Below are positions 21,629-30,097 of a stretch of DNA of 45,848 bases, piece after piece. The DNA comes from Planctomycetota bacterium. GTDB taxonomy: Bacteria > Planctomycetota > Phycisphaerae > WQYP01. A program made the position numbers and the translations under genes. The stretch covers positions 1 through 45,848 of the forward strand of contig JAKBCC010000012.1 of NCBI GenBank assembly GCA_021808105.1, given 5' to 3'. The notes under the pieces are model-generated. The model saw only the letters and a program-made list of their open reading frames with translations, did no database searches and was not told the DNA's origin. Position 1 is the first letter of the stretch; every line of letters starts with the position of its first letter.

Positions 21629-24600
21629 ATGACAGATCCGTTAAACAGTTCTGAACCTTCGCCCCCTGTGAGCAGGCGCAGAGTGCATCCATTACGGATC
21701 GTGCTGGTGAGTGTTTTGGTTCTCGCGGCACTGCTGGTGGTCGCGGGATGGATTGCCGCGCCGCGGATAATCAATAGCGCTGCGGTTCGCACGTATGTGC
21801 TGGGAAAAATTCAGGCGCGCCTGGGCCTGCGGATTGATGTCAAAACCATGCACATTGGTTTAACCGGTAAGACCACTCTGACCGATGTGCGTATTGGCCT
21901 GCCGCTGCGGCATTGGCCGTTTGCACGCATTCCCAAGGTGACTATTTATCATCATGCTATTATCTGGCTGCTGCTGACTGGGCGGCTGGGGATCAGCAAT
22001 ATTTCTCTGGACAGCCCGCGGGTGATTCTGCACCGGGGGGATGAAGGGCGATGGAACCTGCCGGCGGCGTGGCAGGACATACATGTGGCGTGGCGGGCGT
22101 GGAAACTGCGGCACCCCGGTAAGGATTTGGCGTCGGTGGGGTTGCCGCGCGTTGTGGTTCATCAAGGCACGCTGCTGCTGGAATTTACGCAGCAACCGGA
22201 AATGGCCATTGATCATATTGAATTCAAGGGCGTACCAACGAGTGCCCTGACGTGGCGGTTTTCATTAAATGCGGCCTCAACGCAAGTTCCCCAATCGCAT
22301 TTGCTGGCACAGGGTGTATTGGTACCGGGGCAATCCTGGCTGCACAGCATTCACGTGCAGGCCACGGGGCTGGGGCCGTGGCTCAAACGGTTGTGGCCGA
22401 CGTGGAGCGGGGCGGCATCGGTAAGCGCCCAATTGCGCGGGCGGGTGTTGCATAACATGCTGACTGAACGGGCCAATGACGTGCGCATCAATATTGGAAA
22501 ATTTGCCCTGCATGGCAATGCGCAAGCGCAGTATGCCGGAAATCATTGGCAGATTAATCCGGAAAATGTGGGTATTCGGGTGGGTTATTTAAGTGTACCG
22601 GTGAATATTTATCGGGGAGAAATCTGGGCGGATAGCCGCGGATTTCATGTTAAATCGCTGCGGGCTGATCTGGCGGGCGGCGGGTTGCACCTGTCCGGTG
22701 TATTCAACCCGGCGGAGGCGGCGGCATCGGTAACGGCGGCGTGGCATGGCATATCCATATTTGGAACGGAAATGCAAAGCGGCACGTTGATCGGGTCCTT
22801 AAGTTCGCCGTGGCCGGGCAGGCGTGTGGTGGGGGTGCATATTACCAGCAGCGGCCAGTGCAGCTACGGCGCGTGGAATACCGCAGCAACGCTTTCGGCA
22901 CAGGGAAAATTCCATGGCCTTATGAATTGGCAGCTTGAAGCACCGCAGCTTTCGTGGCAGCACACCAGACTGGTTACACTCAAGGGGTTACACGCCGCTG
23001 GAACCTTTAACGCCGGGCAGGTAACCGTTACCCACGGCACCCTGGCTTCCGATCCGTATTTAGCCCTGCACGGATTGTACAATCCGGCAGTGGGGCTTTG
23101 GCGGCTGCATCTGCGAGCCAGTGCGGCGAGCATTCCGGTGCTGAAGCTGCCGGCCAACGTGCATGTGCATGTTAGCGCTTACGGCAATTCCGGCGGCATG
23201 CAGTTGGAAAATCTGCTGGTGAAAAGTCCGGTTTGGAGTCTGGCAGCCAGCGGCAATTGTATATTTTCCGGGAATTATCCAACGCATCTGATTCTCACGG
23301 TCACAGGTATTCCCCTGGTGAATCAGGCAGCCAAAGCCAATGCCGGCTGGTCATTAGGCGGATTGATTTCCGGAAAACTCCTGGCGGATGGCGGGGTTAT
23401 GCCGCTGGCGTTGCATCTGGATGGCCGGCTGGCCGGCACGCACTTTACGGTGAATCATCATTTGCTGGCGCTGCCTCGGGTACATGTGGTGGGCCAACTG
23501 ACCACGAAAAAAATTATACTCTCCGCTGATCCAGTGGCGGTGCTGGGCGGGCAGGTCGCAGTGCGTTTTGACGCCAATACAGCCGGTCAGTTGGCGGGGC
23601 TGACCTTGAAAACAGAGCACATTTCCGCAGCGGCCGTGGCGGGGCTTCTCTTGCCTGCGCCGCCGGTGGGTTTGAGCGGTTATGCCGGCATGAATCTGAA
23701 AATCAGCGTGCCGGGACGCGATCTGCAAAGGACCAGCGTGCAGGGGGAAATATCGGTGGACCATCTGGTTATACCGGTTCCCAAAGGGCTGATCGCTCCG
23801 ATTGATATCCTCCACGGCAGTGCCACGCTTAGCTATAGCCACGGGCTGTTGTCGGTCAAACCGATCAAACTTATCGGTGCCGGCGCAACCGCTACCGCCA
23901 GCGCACACTGGAGTCAATTCAATCCGGCGGATATTGCTATGAAATTACACCTCTCGGATTGGCCCGCGACTATTCCATCCGTGCAGTTTGATACGCTGGT
24001 ATCCGGTGCGCTAACAGGAAGCTATAACTGGCGCAGCTCGGGCATCCACGGCACCGGTGATTTGAATGCGACGATATTCCAACATCTGTTACCCGTGGGC
24101 CTGGCGACCACGCATGTGATTGCTACGGGGCGGATCATTTCCCTGACGCATGAGTCGTTGGATTTAGTGGGCAATACCCTGAAGGGCCAGGCGAGTTGGA
24201 ATATGGATCAGCCATTGAAAAGTTCCGGCGTATTTCAATGCCGCCTGCCGAACCCTAAACCCCTGCTGCTGGGATATGCCTGGGCGAAGGAACTGAAAGG
24301 AACATTTGCCGGCAATATTATTCTGGGGCCGACGGTGGGCGCGCATCCGCTGGCACCGCTGGAATTGCAGATGAATCTTCGTGCACAGAAGGCGACGCTG
24401 GGCGCAATTGAGTTGGGTTCCCTGAACATGCACGCATTTATCAGCGATCATGCGATTTTGCTGGATCGATCTCAATTGGCATTTGCCGGTGGCACGATGC
24501 GCATGTGGGCGCGGGTTTCCCGGCATCACGGGGGCCTGCTTTCATCGGATACCAGCTTGACGTTTAATGATATTAATCTGGATCAACTTACCCGGACGGT

Positions 24601-25159
24601 GATTACGAAAGCACGCCCCACACCGGGGCTGCTGTCGGGCCATCTTACAGCGGTGGCGTTATCGAATAACTGGCGTAATGCCATTGGTTCAGGTGAGTTG
24701 AAAATTTCGCAATCCAATTTGACCGGCTCAACGATCATGGCGTCGGTGTACCGGTTGATGAATGTGAGCCTGACGGGCCAAAAGCCCAGCGGTACCGGTG
24801 AAGCGCGGTGGCGGATTGACGGCGGCAATGCGCAAATTACGTACCTGCATTATTTTGACCGGGGCGTAGAAGTTCTAGGAGCTGGGGAACTGGACAATAT
24901 ATGGGATATGCCCAGGAGTACACTAAAAGGATATGTCATCGGCACGGTGCGGCCGTTTAAGAACCTGCATATTCCATTTATCCCACAGGCCAAAGCCATT
25001 CTTAATGCGCTGGAATCCAGTGTCAGCACCGTGCGTGTGGCGGGCACCTGGGCGCATCCGACCGCCACGCCGGTGGTGTTCAGGAATCTGGGAACTGCCA
25101 TACAGGAAATATTTGTCAACGCCATCGTGGGCAATCCATCAAGCGCAAGCGGGCGGTGA
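21629..25159 (+). CDS. AsmA/TamB-like envelope protein
   Basis: 1176-residue protein with one N-terminal membrane anchor (about 24-44, IVLVSVLVLAALLVVAGW) and a huge periplasmic part of beta-strands. The segment after the anchor (AAVRTYVLGKIQARLGLRIDVKTMHIGLTGKTTLTDVRIGLP, broken here by description: a short amphipathic stretch, then a strand that begins the groove) is typical of AsmA-family proteins. These form hydrophobic grooves that carry phospholipids between membranes. The C-terminal region (about 980-1150) has the AsmA_2-like LTGQKPSGTGEARWRIDGG pattern. It suits a diderm planctomycete. The ATG lacks a strong ribosome binding site. Confidence 0.75.
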   Translation: MTDPLNSSEPSPPVSRRRVHPLRIVLVSVLVLAALLVVAGWIAAPRIINSAAVRTYVLGKIQARLGLRIDVKTMHIGLTGKTTLTDVRIGLPLRHWPFARIPKVTIYHHAIIWLLLTGRLGISNISLDSPRVILHRGDEGRWNLPAAWQDIHVAWRAWKLRHPGKDLASVGLPRVVVHQGTLLLEFTQQPEMAIDHIEFKGVPTSALTWRFSLNAASTQVPQSHLLAQGVLVPGQSWLHSIHVQATGLGPWLKRLWPTWSGAASVSAQLRGRVLHNMLTERANDVRINIGKFALHGNAQAQYAGNHWQINPENVGIRVGYLSVPVNIYRGEIWADSRGFHVKSLRADLAGGGLHLSGVFNPAEAAASVTAAWHGISIFGTEMQSGTLIGSLSSPWPGRRVVGVHITSSGQCSYGAWNTAATLSAQGKFHGLMNWQLEAPQLSWQHTRLVTLKGLHAAGTFNAGQVTVTHGTLASDPYLALHGLYNPAVGLWRLHLRASAASIPVLKLPANVHVHVSAYGNSGGMQLENLLVKSPVWSLAASGNCIFSGNYPTHLILTVTGIPLVNQAAKANAGWSLGGLISGKLLADGGVMPLALHLDGRLAGTHFTVNHHLLALPRVHVVGQLTTKKIILSADPVAVLGGQVAVRFDANTAGQLAGLTLKTEHISAAAVAGLLLPAPPVGLSGYAGMNLKISVPGRDLQRTSVQGEISVDHLVIPVPKGLIAPIDILHGSATLSYSHGLLSVKPIKLIGAGATATASAHWSQFNPADIAMKLHLSDWPATIPSVQFDTLVSGALTGSYNWRSSGIHGTGDLNATIFQHLLPVGLATTHVIATGRIISLTHESLDLVGNTLKGQASWNMDQPLKSSGVFQCRLPNPKPLLLGYAWAKELKGTFAGNIILGPTVGAHPLAPLELQMNLRAQKATLGAIELGSLNMHAFISDHAILLDRSQLAFAGGTMRMWARVSRHHGGLLSSDTSLTFNDINLDQLTRTVITKARPTPGLLSGHLTAVALSNNWRNAIGSGELKISQSNLTGSTIMASVYRLMNVSLTGQKPSGTGEARWRIDGGNAQITYLHYFDRGVEVLGAGELDNIWDMPRSTLKGYVIGTVRPFKNLHIPFIPQAKAILNALESSVSTVRVAGTWAHPTATPVVFRNLGTAIQEIFVNAIVGNPSSASGR

Positions 25160-25184
25160 GCTGCGGAGGGGGAGATGGTGGGCG

Positions 25185-25745
25185 TTACATCAGAAATACG
25201 GCGGCGGCGACGACGCTGTTCCAGAGACCGTTTTTATCACCTTCTGCGGTCTGTACAATGTTGCGCGTGCGGACGATATTGCCGCTCATGCGGTAAATTT
25301 CTTTGCGTTCGTCGTAGTTGTATTGCGGATCAAATTCAATGCCCAGGGTGGTGGCCAGCATGGTGGCGGCCATATCTTCAACATAATCGCCGATTTTTTC
25401 TTCCGTCATACCAAAGCCGTGATGCTCGCTGATGTAGCCGTACTGATCACGTATGGGCAGGGCCACGCCGATGCCGGCGCACAGCAGGCGGTTGGGTTCA
25501 TCGCTGCTGGATTCGCTGATAACGGCGAAGGCGACCTGGCCTGGCGAAAGTTCCCGGATGGCTTCGGTGACGGGGATGATCTTGCAGCGTGCCGGGAAGA
25601 TACCTGATACTTGTACAAGATTATATTTCTCAATACCTGCATGTCTGAAAGCCAGTTCCAGAGATTGGGCTTTGTAGCGGTGGCGGCCTACGCCTTTGGT
25701 GAAAAATACACGGCTGGGAATGGGTGTTGTCCAGGGGTGGGCCAT
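25185..25745 (-). CDS. Pyruvoyl-dependent arginine decarboxylase
   Basis: Enzyme that turns arginine into agmatine, a polyamine precursor. It is made as a proenzyme that cuts itself to form a pyruvoyl cofactor. The protein is 186 residues. Family blocks: SRVFFTKGVG, LELAFRHAGIEKYNLVQVSG, GIGVALP and GMTEEKIGDYVEDMAATMLATTLG. The cut site in archaeal enzymes is Ser-Ser; here it reads Val46-Ser47-Gly48, so the second Ser is absent, and either a variant site is used or activity is altered. The ATG at 25745 is preceded by GGAGG at 8 bp; a TTG five codons upstream is less likely. It converges with the AsmA-like gene. Confidence 0.88.
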   Translation of the reverse strand: MAHPWTTPIPSRVFFTKGVGRHRYKAQSLELAFRHAGIEKYNLVQVSGIFPARCKIIPVTEAIRELSPGQVAFAVISESSSDEPNRLLCAGIGVALPIRDQYGYISEHHGFGMTEEKIGDYVEDMAATMLATTLGIEFDPQYNYDERKEIYRMSGNIVRTRNIVQTAEGDKNGLWNSVVAAAVFLM

Positions 25746-25987
25746 CGGGTAAACCTCCAAAAATAGAGGACTATAGCATACCCGCCGCGGGGTCAGGATT
25801 CATCTTTTTGCGATTCCGCGGGTGGGATGGGAAACCGATAAAATGAGAAAATTTATATTTTTCAGTTGCATACTGTGAAAAAAGGCTTATTTTATTGATT
25901 AATCGTATTGCAGGGACGGATATATTTTCCGGCGGTGGAACTCCGGCCGTATCCTGCAAACCTGTCCGCCATAGTAAGGAGATGTTT

Positions 25988-26293
25988 ATGGCCAAGTCCC
26001 TCACCAAGTCTCAGACCGCCGCGAAGCTCGCGGAGCTGGTCGCCAAGGAAACCGGGTCTGAAATGACCAAGAAGCAGGCCGTTGCGGCTTTGGACTGCAT
26101 GGCTCAACTTGCTTACAAGGAAGCCAAGAATAAGTTCACCATCCCCGGCTTGGGCAAGCTGGTACTGGTGAACACCAAGAAGCGCATGGGCCGCAATCCC
26201 CAAACCGGCGAGCCAATCGAAATTCCCGCCCGCCGCAAGGTTAAATTCCGCGTGGCCAAAGCCGCCAAGGATGCGATCCTGGGCGGAAAATAA
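25988..26293 (+). CDS. HU-family DNA-binding protein
   Basis: 101-residue histone-like protein of the HU/IHF fold, which bends DNA and compacts the nucleoid. Helices are followed by the signature GLGKLVLVNTKKRMGRNPQTGEPIEIPARRKVKFRVAKAAKD, which includes the flexible DNA-binding arm with RNP (in shorter form: GRNPQTG, then IPARR). The N-terminus is Lys/Ala-rich (MAKSLTKSQTAAKL). AAGGAG is 6 bp before the ATG at 25988; the ATG two codons upstream is too close to that site. A strong terminator follows at 26388-26430. Confidence 0.92.
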   Translation: MAKSLTKSQTAAKLAELVAKETGSEMTKKQAVAALDCMAQLAYKEAKNKFTIPGLGKLVLVNTKKRMGRNPQTGEPIEIPARRKVKFRVAKAAKDAILGGK

Positions 26294-26303
26294 TCGTGCT
26301 GCC

Positions 26304-26339
26304 CCGCAGCGGATGTTACTTACGTAATATCCGCTGCGG
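26304..26339 (+). terminator. Long hairpin after the HU gene
   Basis: A 16-bp stem (one G-T pair) with a TTAC loop starts 11 bp after the HU stop. It has no T-run of its own, so it probably stabilises the 3' end or acts with the terminator further on. A smaller hairpin, CTCGTG-GAT-CACGAG, is at about 26362-26376. Confidence 0.6.
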
Positions 26340-26387
26340 TGCCCACTGAGCCGCACCTTGGCTCGTGGATCACGAGATTCAAAACAG

Positions 26388-26430
26388 AACTCCTGACCGC
26401 TTTACCAGCGGGGGAGTTTTGTTTTTTTAT
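26388..26430 (+). terminator. Rho-independent terminator
   Basis: Stem AACTCC/GGAGTT with an inner stem CCGCT/AGCGG, followed directly by TTGTTTTTTTATT. The best classical terminator in the window; it closes the HU transcript. Confidence 0.85.
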
Positions 26431-26505
26431 TCTTTTTCAGGGCCGTGTGACTTGCAGCGTTGCCTATCGCCCCGCTGGGTGGTAAGGCGTTATCCGTTTA
26501 TGAGA

Positions 26506-26539
26506 TTTCACCACCGGCAGAGCCGGCGGCTTTGTGAGG
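26506..26539 (+). repeat. Internal fragment of the TIR repeat family
   Basis: Matches 18913-18946 at all but about three positions (TTTCACCACCGGCAGAGCCG and on). No matching terminal repeats are seen on either side, so it is a decayed or partial copy, just beyond the 3' end of the ASCH gene. Confidence 0.6.
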
Positions 26540-26562
26540 CGCGGCAGGGCGAGAATACCATG

Positions 26563-27102
26563 CTACGGCTGGTTTATGGGTGACTGAGTGATCACCCAGG
26601 TGCGCAGTAATTGGCGCTGCGGGGTGGACATACATCCGTCCTGCTGCAAGGCCGTTGCGGGTTCAGCGGCCGGCCTGTTGGCTAAAGGTGCGGCGCGAGG
26701 CTTAGGTTTTCGCGCGGTTTTTACGAGTGGTGCCGGGGATCTGGTAATTTCTTGGGCGCGGGCGGATGGAGAAGCGACTGGAGAAGGCATTGGCGCGGAT
26801 GATTCCATGGGCCATTGGAACACAACGCGGTAGAGCCGCTTGCCGGGCGGGACTTGCGGGTAATTCCGCTTGAGTTCAGCCAGAAGTTCTTCCAGGGTAT
26901 CAAAGCCATCATCGCGGGCATCATTCAGGGTTAAAGATTCGTACCCCGCTAACTCATCCACGCGCAAGATCTTCATTTTGCCCAGCCCCGGTGTAAAGCT
27001 GATCTGCCCGGGAAATACGATGGGGCGTGTCCAGTAACGGATCGTCTGTCGCTTTTTGCCGGCTCGGACCAGATCCACGAGATGTTTTTTCAATAATAGC
27101 AT
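26563..27102 (-). CDS. ASCH-domain protein
   Basis: 179-residue protein. Residues 1-100 form an ASCH domain: LLLKKHLVDLVRAGKKRQTIRYW, then GKMKILRVDELAGYESLTLNDARDDGFDTLEELLAELKRNYP. ASCH folds relate to the PUA domain; they bind RNA or modified nucleosides, and some members hydrolyse N4-acetylcytidine. Residues 105-179 are a Pro/Ala/Arg-rich, probably disordered tail. The start is unsure: ATG at 27102 has no clear ribosome binding site, and a TTG four codons earlier is also possible. It lies 22 bp after the stop of the PIN gene, same strand. Confidence 0.75.
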   Translation of the reverse strand: MLLLKKHLVDLVRAGKKRQTIRYWTRPIVFPGQISFTPGLGKMKILRVDELAGYESLTLNDARDDGFDTLEELLAELKRNYPQVPPGKRLYRVVFQWPMESSAPMPSPVASPSARAQEITRSPAPLVKTARKPKPRAAPLANRPAAEPATALQQDGCMSTPQRQLLRTWVITQSPINQP

Positions 27103-27123
27103 AAGACGTACCAAAAAACACGA

Positions 27124-27588
27124 TCAAGGCGCGACGGGGCGCAGGGGAATTCCCCTCCTGCGGCAAACATCCGAAAAGTCCCCGGGATTGAAGGTAACAA
27201 GCTCATAAATCCGGTGCTGCGGGTCACCGAGGACCAGACGCACGACCATATCGACCACACTGATATGGCGTTTATTGTTACGCGCCAAATCCATTGCTGA
27301 TTGTAACGCCTGCTCGCGGTATGGCGCGTCGTCAATTGTCCGAATGCGTTGCTGCTTAATAACACCCAGGAAAGATTCAACCCATCCGGCATTCTTGACA
27401 AAGCGCGTCCGAAGTAGTTCGTAGTGCAGCGGCCAAGGAAATGCGAACGTGCCCAATGCCGATTGCTGCATGATGTCCGCGGCGTCGCCGTGGTGTTGGT
27501 CGCTTTTATCGTAAAGCGCGATCCAAAAGCCGGTGTCAGCCAAGACTAAACGATTCGTCTTAACCCTCGTCAACGGCGGACTCCCCAC
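27124..27588 (-). CDS. PIN-domain protein, possible toxin
   Basis: 154-residue protein with a PIN-like (RNase) layout: LADTGFWIALYD at the start carries the first acidic residue, HYELLRTRF the Glu, and VVDMVVRLV a later Asp. The last acidic position is in VTFNPGDFSDVC. This pattern is typical of VapC-like RNases. It overlaps the upstream 108-residue gene by 29 bp, so the two are probably co-expressed. That partner does not look like a usual VapB antitoxin, which leaves open whether this is a toxin-antitoxin pair. Confidence 0.7.
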   Translation of the reverse strand: MGSPPLTRVKTNRLVLADTGFWIALYDKSDQHHGDAADIMQQSALGTFAFPWPLHYELLRTRFVKNAGWVESFLGVIKQQRIRTIDDAPYREQALQSAMDLARNNKRHISVVDMVVRLVLGDPQHRIYELVTFNPGDFSDVCRRRGIPLRPVAP

Positions 27589-27886
27589 TCATTGCGTAGC
27601 CAGTCCAAGGCGCTGACTTTTTCCGGCCGCCAATTATGAACTTGCCCTTGTACTTATTTTGCGGGTCTTGGAAAATCAGGTAAATGCGATCCCGGTTGCG
27701 CAGCTTCACGAACTTTTTCAAATCCAGTTTGACGGAATGCTCAATTCCTCCGGCTGCCTTACTCCATAGCAATGACGCGCAACTGTCGCAGCACTCAACC
27801 GCCTCGTGCGTGTCCAGCCACCGATAAAGGCCCTCGTAATCACCGTCTACCCCCAGATCATAGGAAACCCAAATACGGTTCGCCAT
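27560..27886 (-). CDS. Small conserved-looking protein of unknown function
   Basis: 108-residue protein. The first strand and helix (RIWVSYDLGVDGDYEGLYRWLD) suggest a ferredoxin-like alpha/beta fold of the Cas2/VapD type, but this is only a resemblance. A later stretch, RDRIYLIFQDPQNKYKGKFIIGGRKKSAPW, is rich in basic residues. AGGAG stands 8-9 bp before the ATG. It overlaps the PIN gene, so it could be an antitoxin or a partner nuclease. No motif lets me choose. Confidence 0.6.
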   Translation of the reverse strand: MANRIWVSYDLGVDGDYEGLYRWLDTHEAVECCDSCASLLWSKAAGGIEHSVKLDLKKFVKLRNRDRIYLIFQDPQNKYKGKFIIGGRKKSAPWTGYAMSGESAVDEG

Positions 27887-27937
27887 AGCGAAACTCCTTT
27901 TTTCAGCACGATGGCATTATATCCATTTTATTATTTG

Positions 27938-28112
27938 AAGTCGCGGCAGTTTTTCCGGGCGGGATCGAAGTAACGCTACATCAGAAACAAATTGCACCGT
28001 TTGGTCCAGCGGCAGCGGGGTGCGATCCAAGTGCGTTCCACCACCGGCAAAGCCGGCGGCATTGTGAAGTTTATCCACGCGGCCCTGCGGCCCGGAAATA
28101 TTGCCACGCCCC
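27938..28112. repeat. TIR repeat element copy 3 (175 bp)
   Basis: Same family as 18804-18989: the right end, GCCCGGAAATATTGCCACGC and three more bases (28090-28112), matches copy 1 with one change; the left end is worn. The inner block CCACCGGCAAAGCCGGCGG is present at 28038-28056. It lies in front of ubiE. Confidence 0.7.
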
Positions 28113-28195
28113 AGGCATTGCGCAGCATGCACCAATGCCATTTCTGCGTGATTCAGGCTATAATCACGGATATATCGTTCGGAAATGGACATGCA

Positions 28196-28969
28196 ATGGC
28201 TGATACCACAACAACTTCTACTCCCCCACCGGCATGGGATCAGGGCAATCTGAAAAATCCGCACGAGGCGGTGGATAAAGCCGGCCGGGTACAGCGCATG
28301 TTTTCGGCCATTGCGCCATCTTATGATCTGAACAATCATCTGCATTCGCTGTGGATGGATCACTACTGGCGACGGAAGGCGGTGCAGATTGCGGGGGTAA
28401 CGGCTGCGGATATTGTGGCGGATATTGCCTGTGGTACGGGCGATCTGTCGGCGGCGTTTGATCGAGCGGGGCCGAAGCGGGTTATTGGAATTGATTTTTG
28501 CCATGCCATGTTGCAGGGTGCCTGCGGAAAAAATGCCAGATCGACAGCGCGGGCCATTTCGTTTTATGAGGGCGATGCGTTGCGGCTGCCCTTGCAGAAT
28601 CAGAGCGTTGATATTGTTTCGATCGCCTTTGGTATTCGCAATGTATCGGACTGGGGCAAGGCGGTAGATGAATTTTATCGGGTGCTGCGGCCGGGCGGTC
28701 GGCTGATTATCCTGGAGTTTTCTCTGCCGGAAAATTCGGTGCTGCGAGCCGGGTATAATTTTTATTTTCGGCGTATTTTACCACGCACAGCAACGCTGAT
28801 CAGCGGGGATAAAACCGGTGCCTATAAATACCTTCCCGAGAGCGTGAACACATTTATTTCTCCACAGCAACTGACGCAACGCATGAAAGACACCGGCTTT
28901 GCCGATGTAACAGGTACATCGCTGACGGCTGGAGTCTGTTTCTGCTACCGAGGAATACGCCATGCGTAA
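28196..28969 (+). CDS. ubiE: Demethylmenaquinone methyltransferase (UbiE/MenG)
   Basis: SAM-dependent C-methyltransferase that finishes menaquinone (or ubiquinone) synthesis. The protein is 257 residues. Motifs: VQRMFSAIAPSYDLNNHLHSLWMDHYWR at the start, SAM motif I VADIACGTGDLSAAF, SIAFGIRNVSDWGKAVDEFYRVLRPGGRLIILEFS, and KYLPESVNTF at the end. I chose the ATG at 28196 because the family starts near here; the longer open frame runs back into the repeat element. TATAAT at 28159-28164 fits a promoter just before it, but its -35 is weak. The gene overlaps the next by 8 bp. Confidence 0.92.
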   Translation: MADTTTTSTPPPAWDQGNLKNPHEAVDKAGRVQRMFSAIAPSYDLNNHLHSLWMDHYWRRKAVQIAGVTAADIVADIACGTGDLSAAFDRAGPKRVIGIDFCHAMLQGACGKNARSTARAISFYEGDALRLPLQNQSVDIVSIAFGIRNVSDWGKAVDEFYRVLRPGGRLIILEFSLPENSVLRAGYNFYFRRILPRTATLISGDKTGAYKYLPESVNTFISPQQLTQRMKDTGFADVTGTSLTAGVCFCYRGIRHA

Positions 28970-29288
28970 GTTCGTGGAAAGTGAAAAAATAATGCGCCGG
29001 ACCGTCCGCTGCGACTGGTGGTGCCGGTACTGCAAGCAGCAGTTCGGTTCGGAAAATATTTCGTTGTATTGCGCCAAACTGCCGGAGGTTATTAAACCAA
29101 GCTGGTTTTTCGCGTCCATGGCACTTCTGGATCATCTGCGTGATTGCCGGAAGGAAGACTATACCGACCGTTTGACCTATCGGTATGGCGAAGATTTTTT
29201 ATCTCACATTGAAATCTACAACTGGTTTAATGATCATGCGGTGGTCCATAAAACGCTGATAGATGAACAGGAACTTGACGACCAGTAA
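28962..29288 (+). CDS. Small cysteine-containing protein of unknown function
   Basis: 108-residue protein that overlaps the ubiE stop, with GAGGA before its ATG. It begins with a possible zinc site, WWCRYCKQQF, and later has HLRDCRKEDY, so a Cys2-His-Cys metal site is conceivable. The rest is helical and ends in an acidic tail. No family is recognised. Its position between ubiE and ubiX suggests a link to quinone synthesis, or merely shared transcription. Confidence 0.65.
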   Translation: MRKFVESEKIMRRTVRCDWWCRYCKQQFGSENISLYCAKLPEVIKPSWFFASMALLDHLRDCRKEDYTDRLTYRYGEDFLSHIEIYNWFNDHAVVHKTLIDEQELDDQ

Positions 29289-29346
29289 ACTATTTGACAG
29301 CGGATGATCAGGCAGCCGCGGACACCTTGGAAATAGAGATGTACTG

Positions 29347-29973
29347 ATGCCAAAGAAAACATTTATTCTTGCGATCACCGGGGCCTCCGGGGCCATTTAC
29401 GCCCGGAAGATTCTTCAGGGCCTTTCAAGCGCGGGATGCCGGGTATACCTGGTTATTTCCCCGGCGGGCCGCAGGCTTTTACATGATGAGCTGGGAATGG
29501 AACATGCTGATCCGGAAGAAATTCTGTCCATGACCATTCCGCATGACATCATCCCGCTGGCGTACCGGGACATTGGCGCGTGTATCGCATCCGGATCGTA
29601 TAAAACGCATGGCATGGTGGTGGCACCGTGTTCCAGCAACAAGCTGGCGGAAATTTCCCGCGGCCTGGGCGATAACCTGATTGGGCGGGCGGCGCAAGTG
29701 ACGCTGAAGGAGCGGAGACCGTTGATTATGTTGCACCGTGAAATGCCCCTTGGACTAATTGAGCTGCGCAACATGTGCCAACTGGCCGAAGCGGGCGCAA
29801 TAATTTGCCCCGCCAGCCCCGGATTTTATAAAAATCCGCAGAGCATTGATGATCTTGTAACCATGGTCGCCGGGCGCGTGCTGGATTTACTGGACGTGCC
29901 GCACGATTGGAATACGCGCTGGACCGGGGCCGGTGCCAGGAGCGATTCAGGAGACCGATCGCCAAACATTTAA
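29347..29973 (+). CDS. ubiX: Flavin prenyltransferase UbiX
   Basis: UbiX joins dimethylallyl phosphate to FMN, making the prenylated flavin cofactor of UbiD-type decarboxylases used in quinone synthesis. The protein is 208 residues. Motifs: ILAITGASGAIYARKIL (flavin-phosphate loop), VVAPCSSNKLAEISRGLGDNLIGRAAQVTLKE, and PLIMLHREMPLG. The last 25 residues are variable. It lies 58 bp after the small gene. A hairpin follows the stop at 29974-30001. Together with ubiE and the ubiA-like gene it points to the menaquinone (possibly futalosine) pathway. Confidence 0.93.
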   Translation: MPKKTFILAITGASGAIYARKILQGLSSAGCRVYLVISPAGRRLLHDELGMEHADPEEILSMTIPHDIIPLAYRDIGACIASGSYKTHGMVVAPCSSNKLAEISRGLGDNLIGRAAQVTLKERRPLIMLHREMPLGLIELRNMCQLAEAGAIICPASPGFYKNPQSIDDLVTMVAGRVLDLLDVPHDWNTRWTGAGARSDSGDRSPNI

Positions 29974-30001
29974 TTCCCTGCCTCGAAAGTTCCGCAGGGA
30001 A
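29974..30001 (+). terminator. Hairpin after ubiX
   Basis: TTCCCTGC (29974-29981) pairs with GCAGGGAA (29994-30001) across a 12-nt loop, directly after the ubiX stop. There is no T-run. It may mark the left junction of the inserted TIGR04255 module or weakly end transcription. Confidence 0.45.
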
Positions 30002-30097
30002 GCCCCTCAGCGTCATGGGTGCATGTGTCAACAGTTGGCGATATGCTGATTGCCGGCCGGGCGTCCGAAGAGGCGCTGATCCGTGATGGAGTTGCCC

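Noticed and set aside
27992-28195. N-terminal extension of ubiE
   Set aside because: The extra 68 codons run through the TIR repeat element and do not resemble UbiE; the start at 28196 fits the family.
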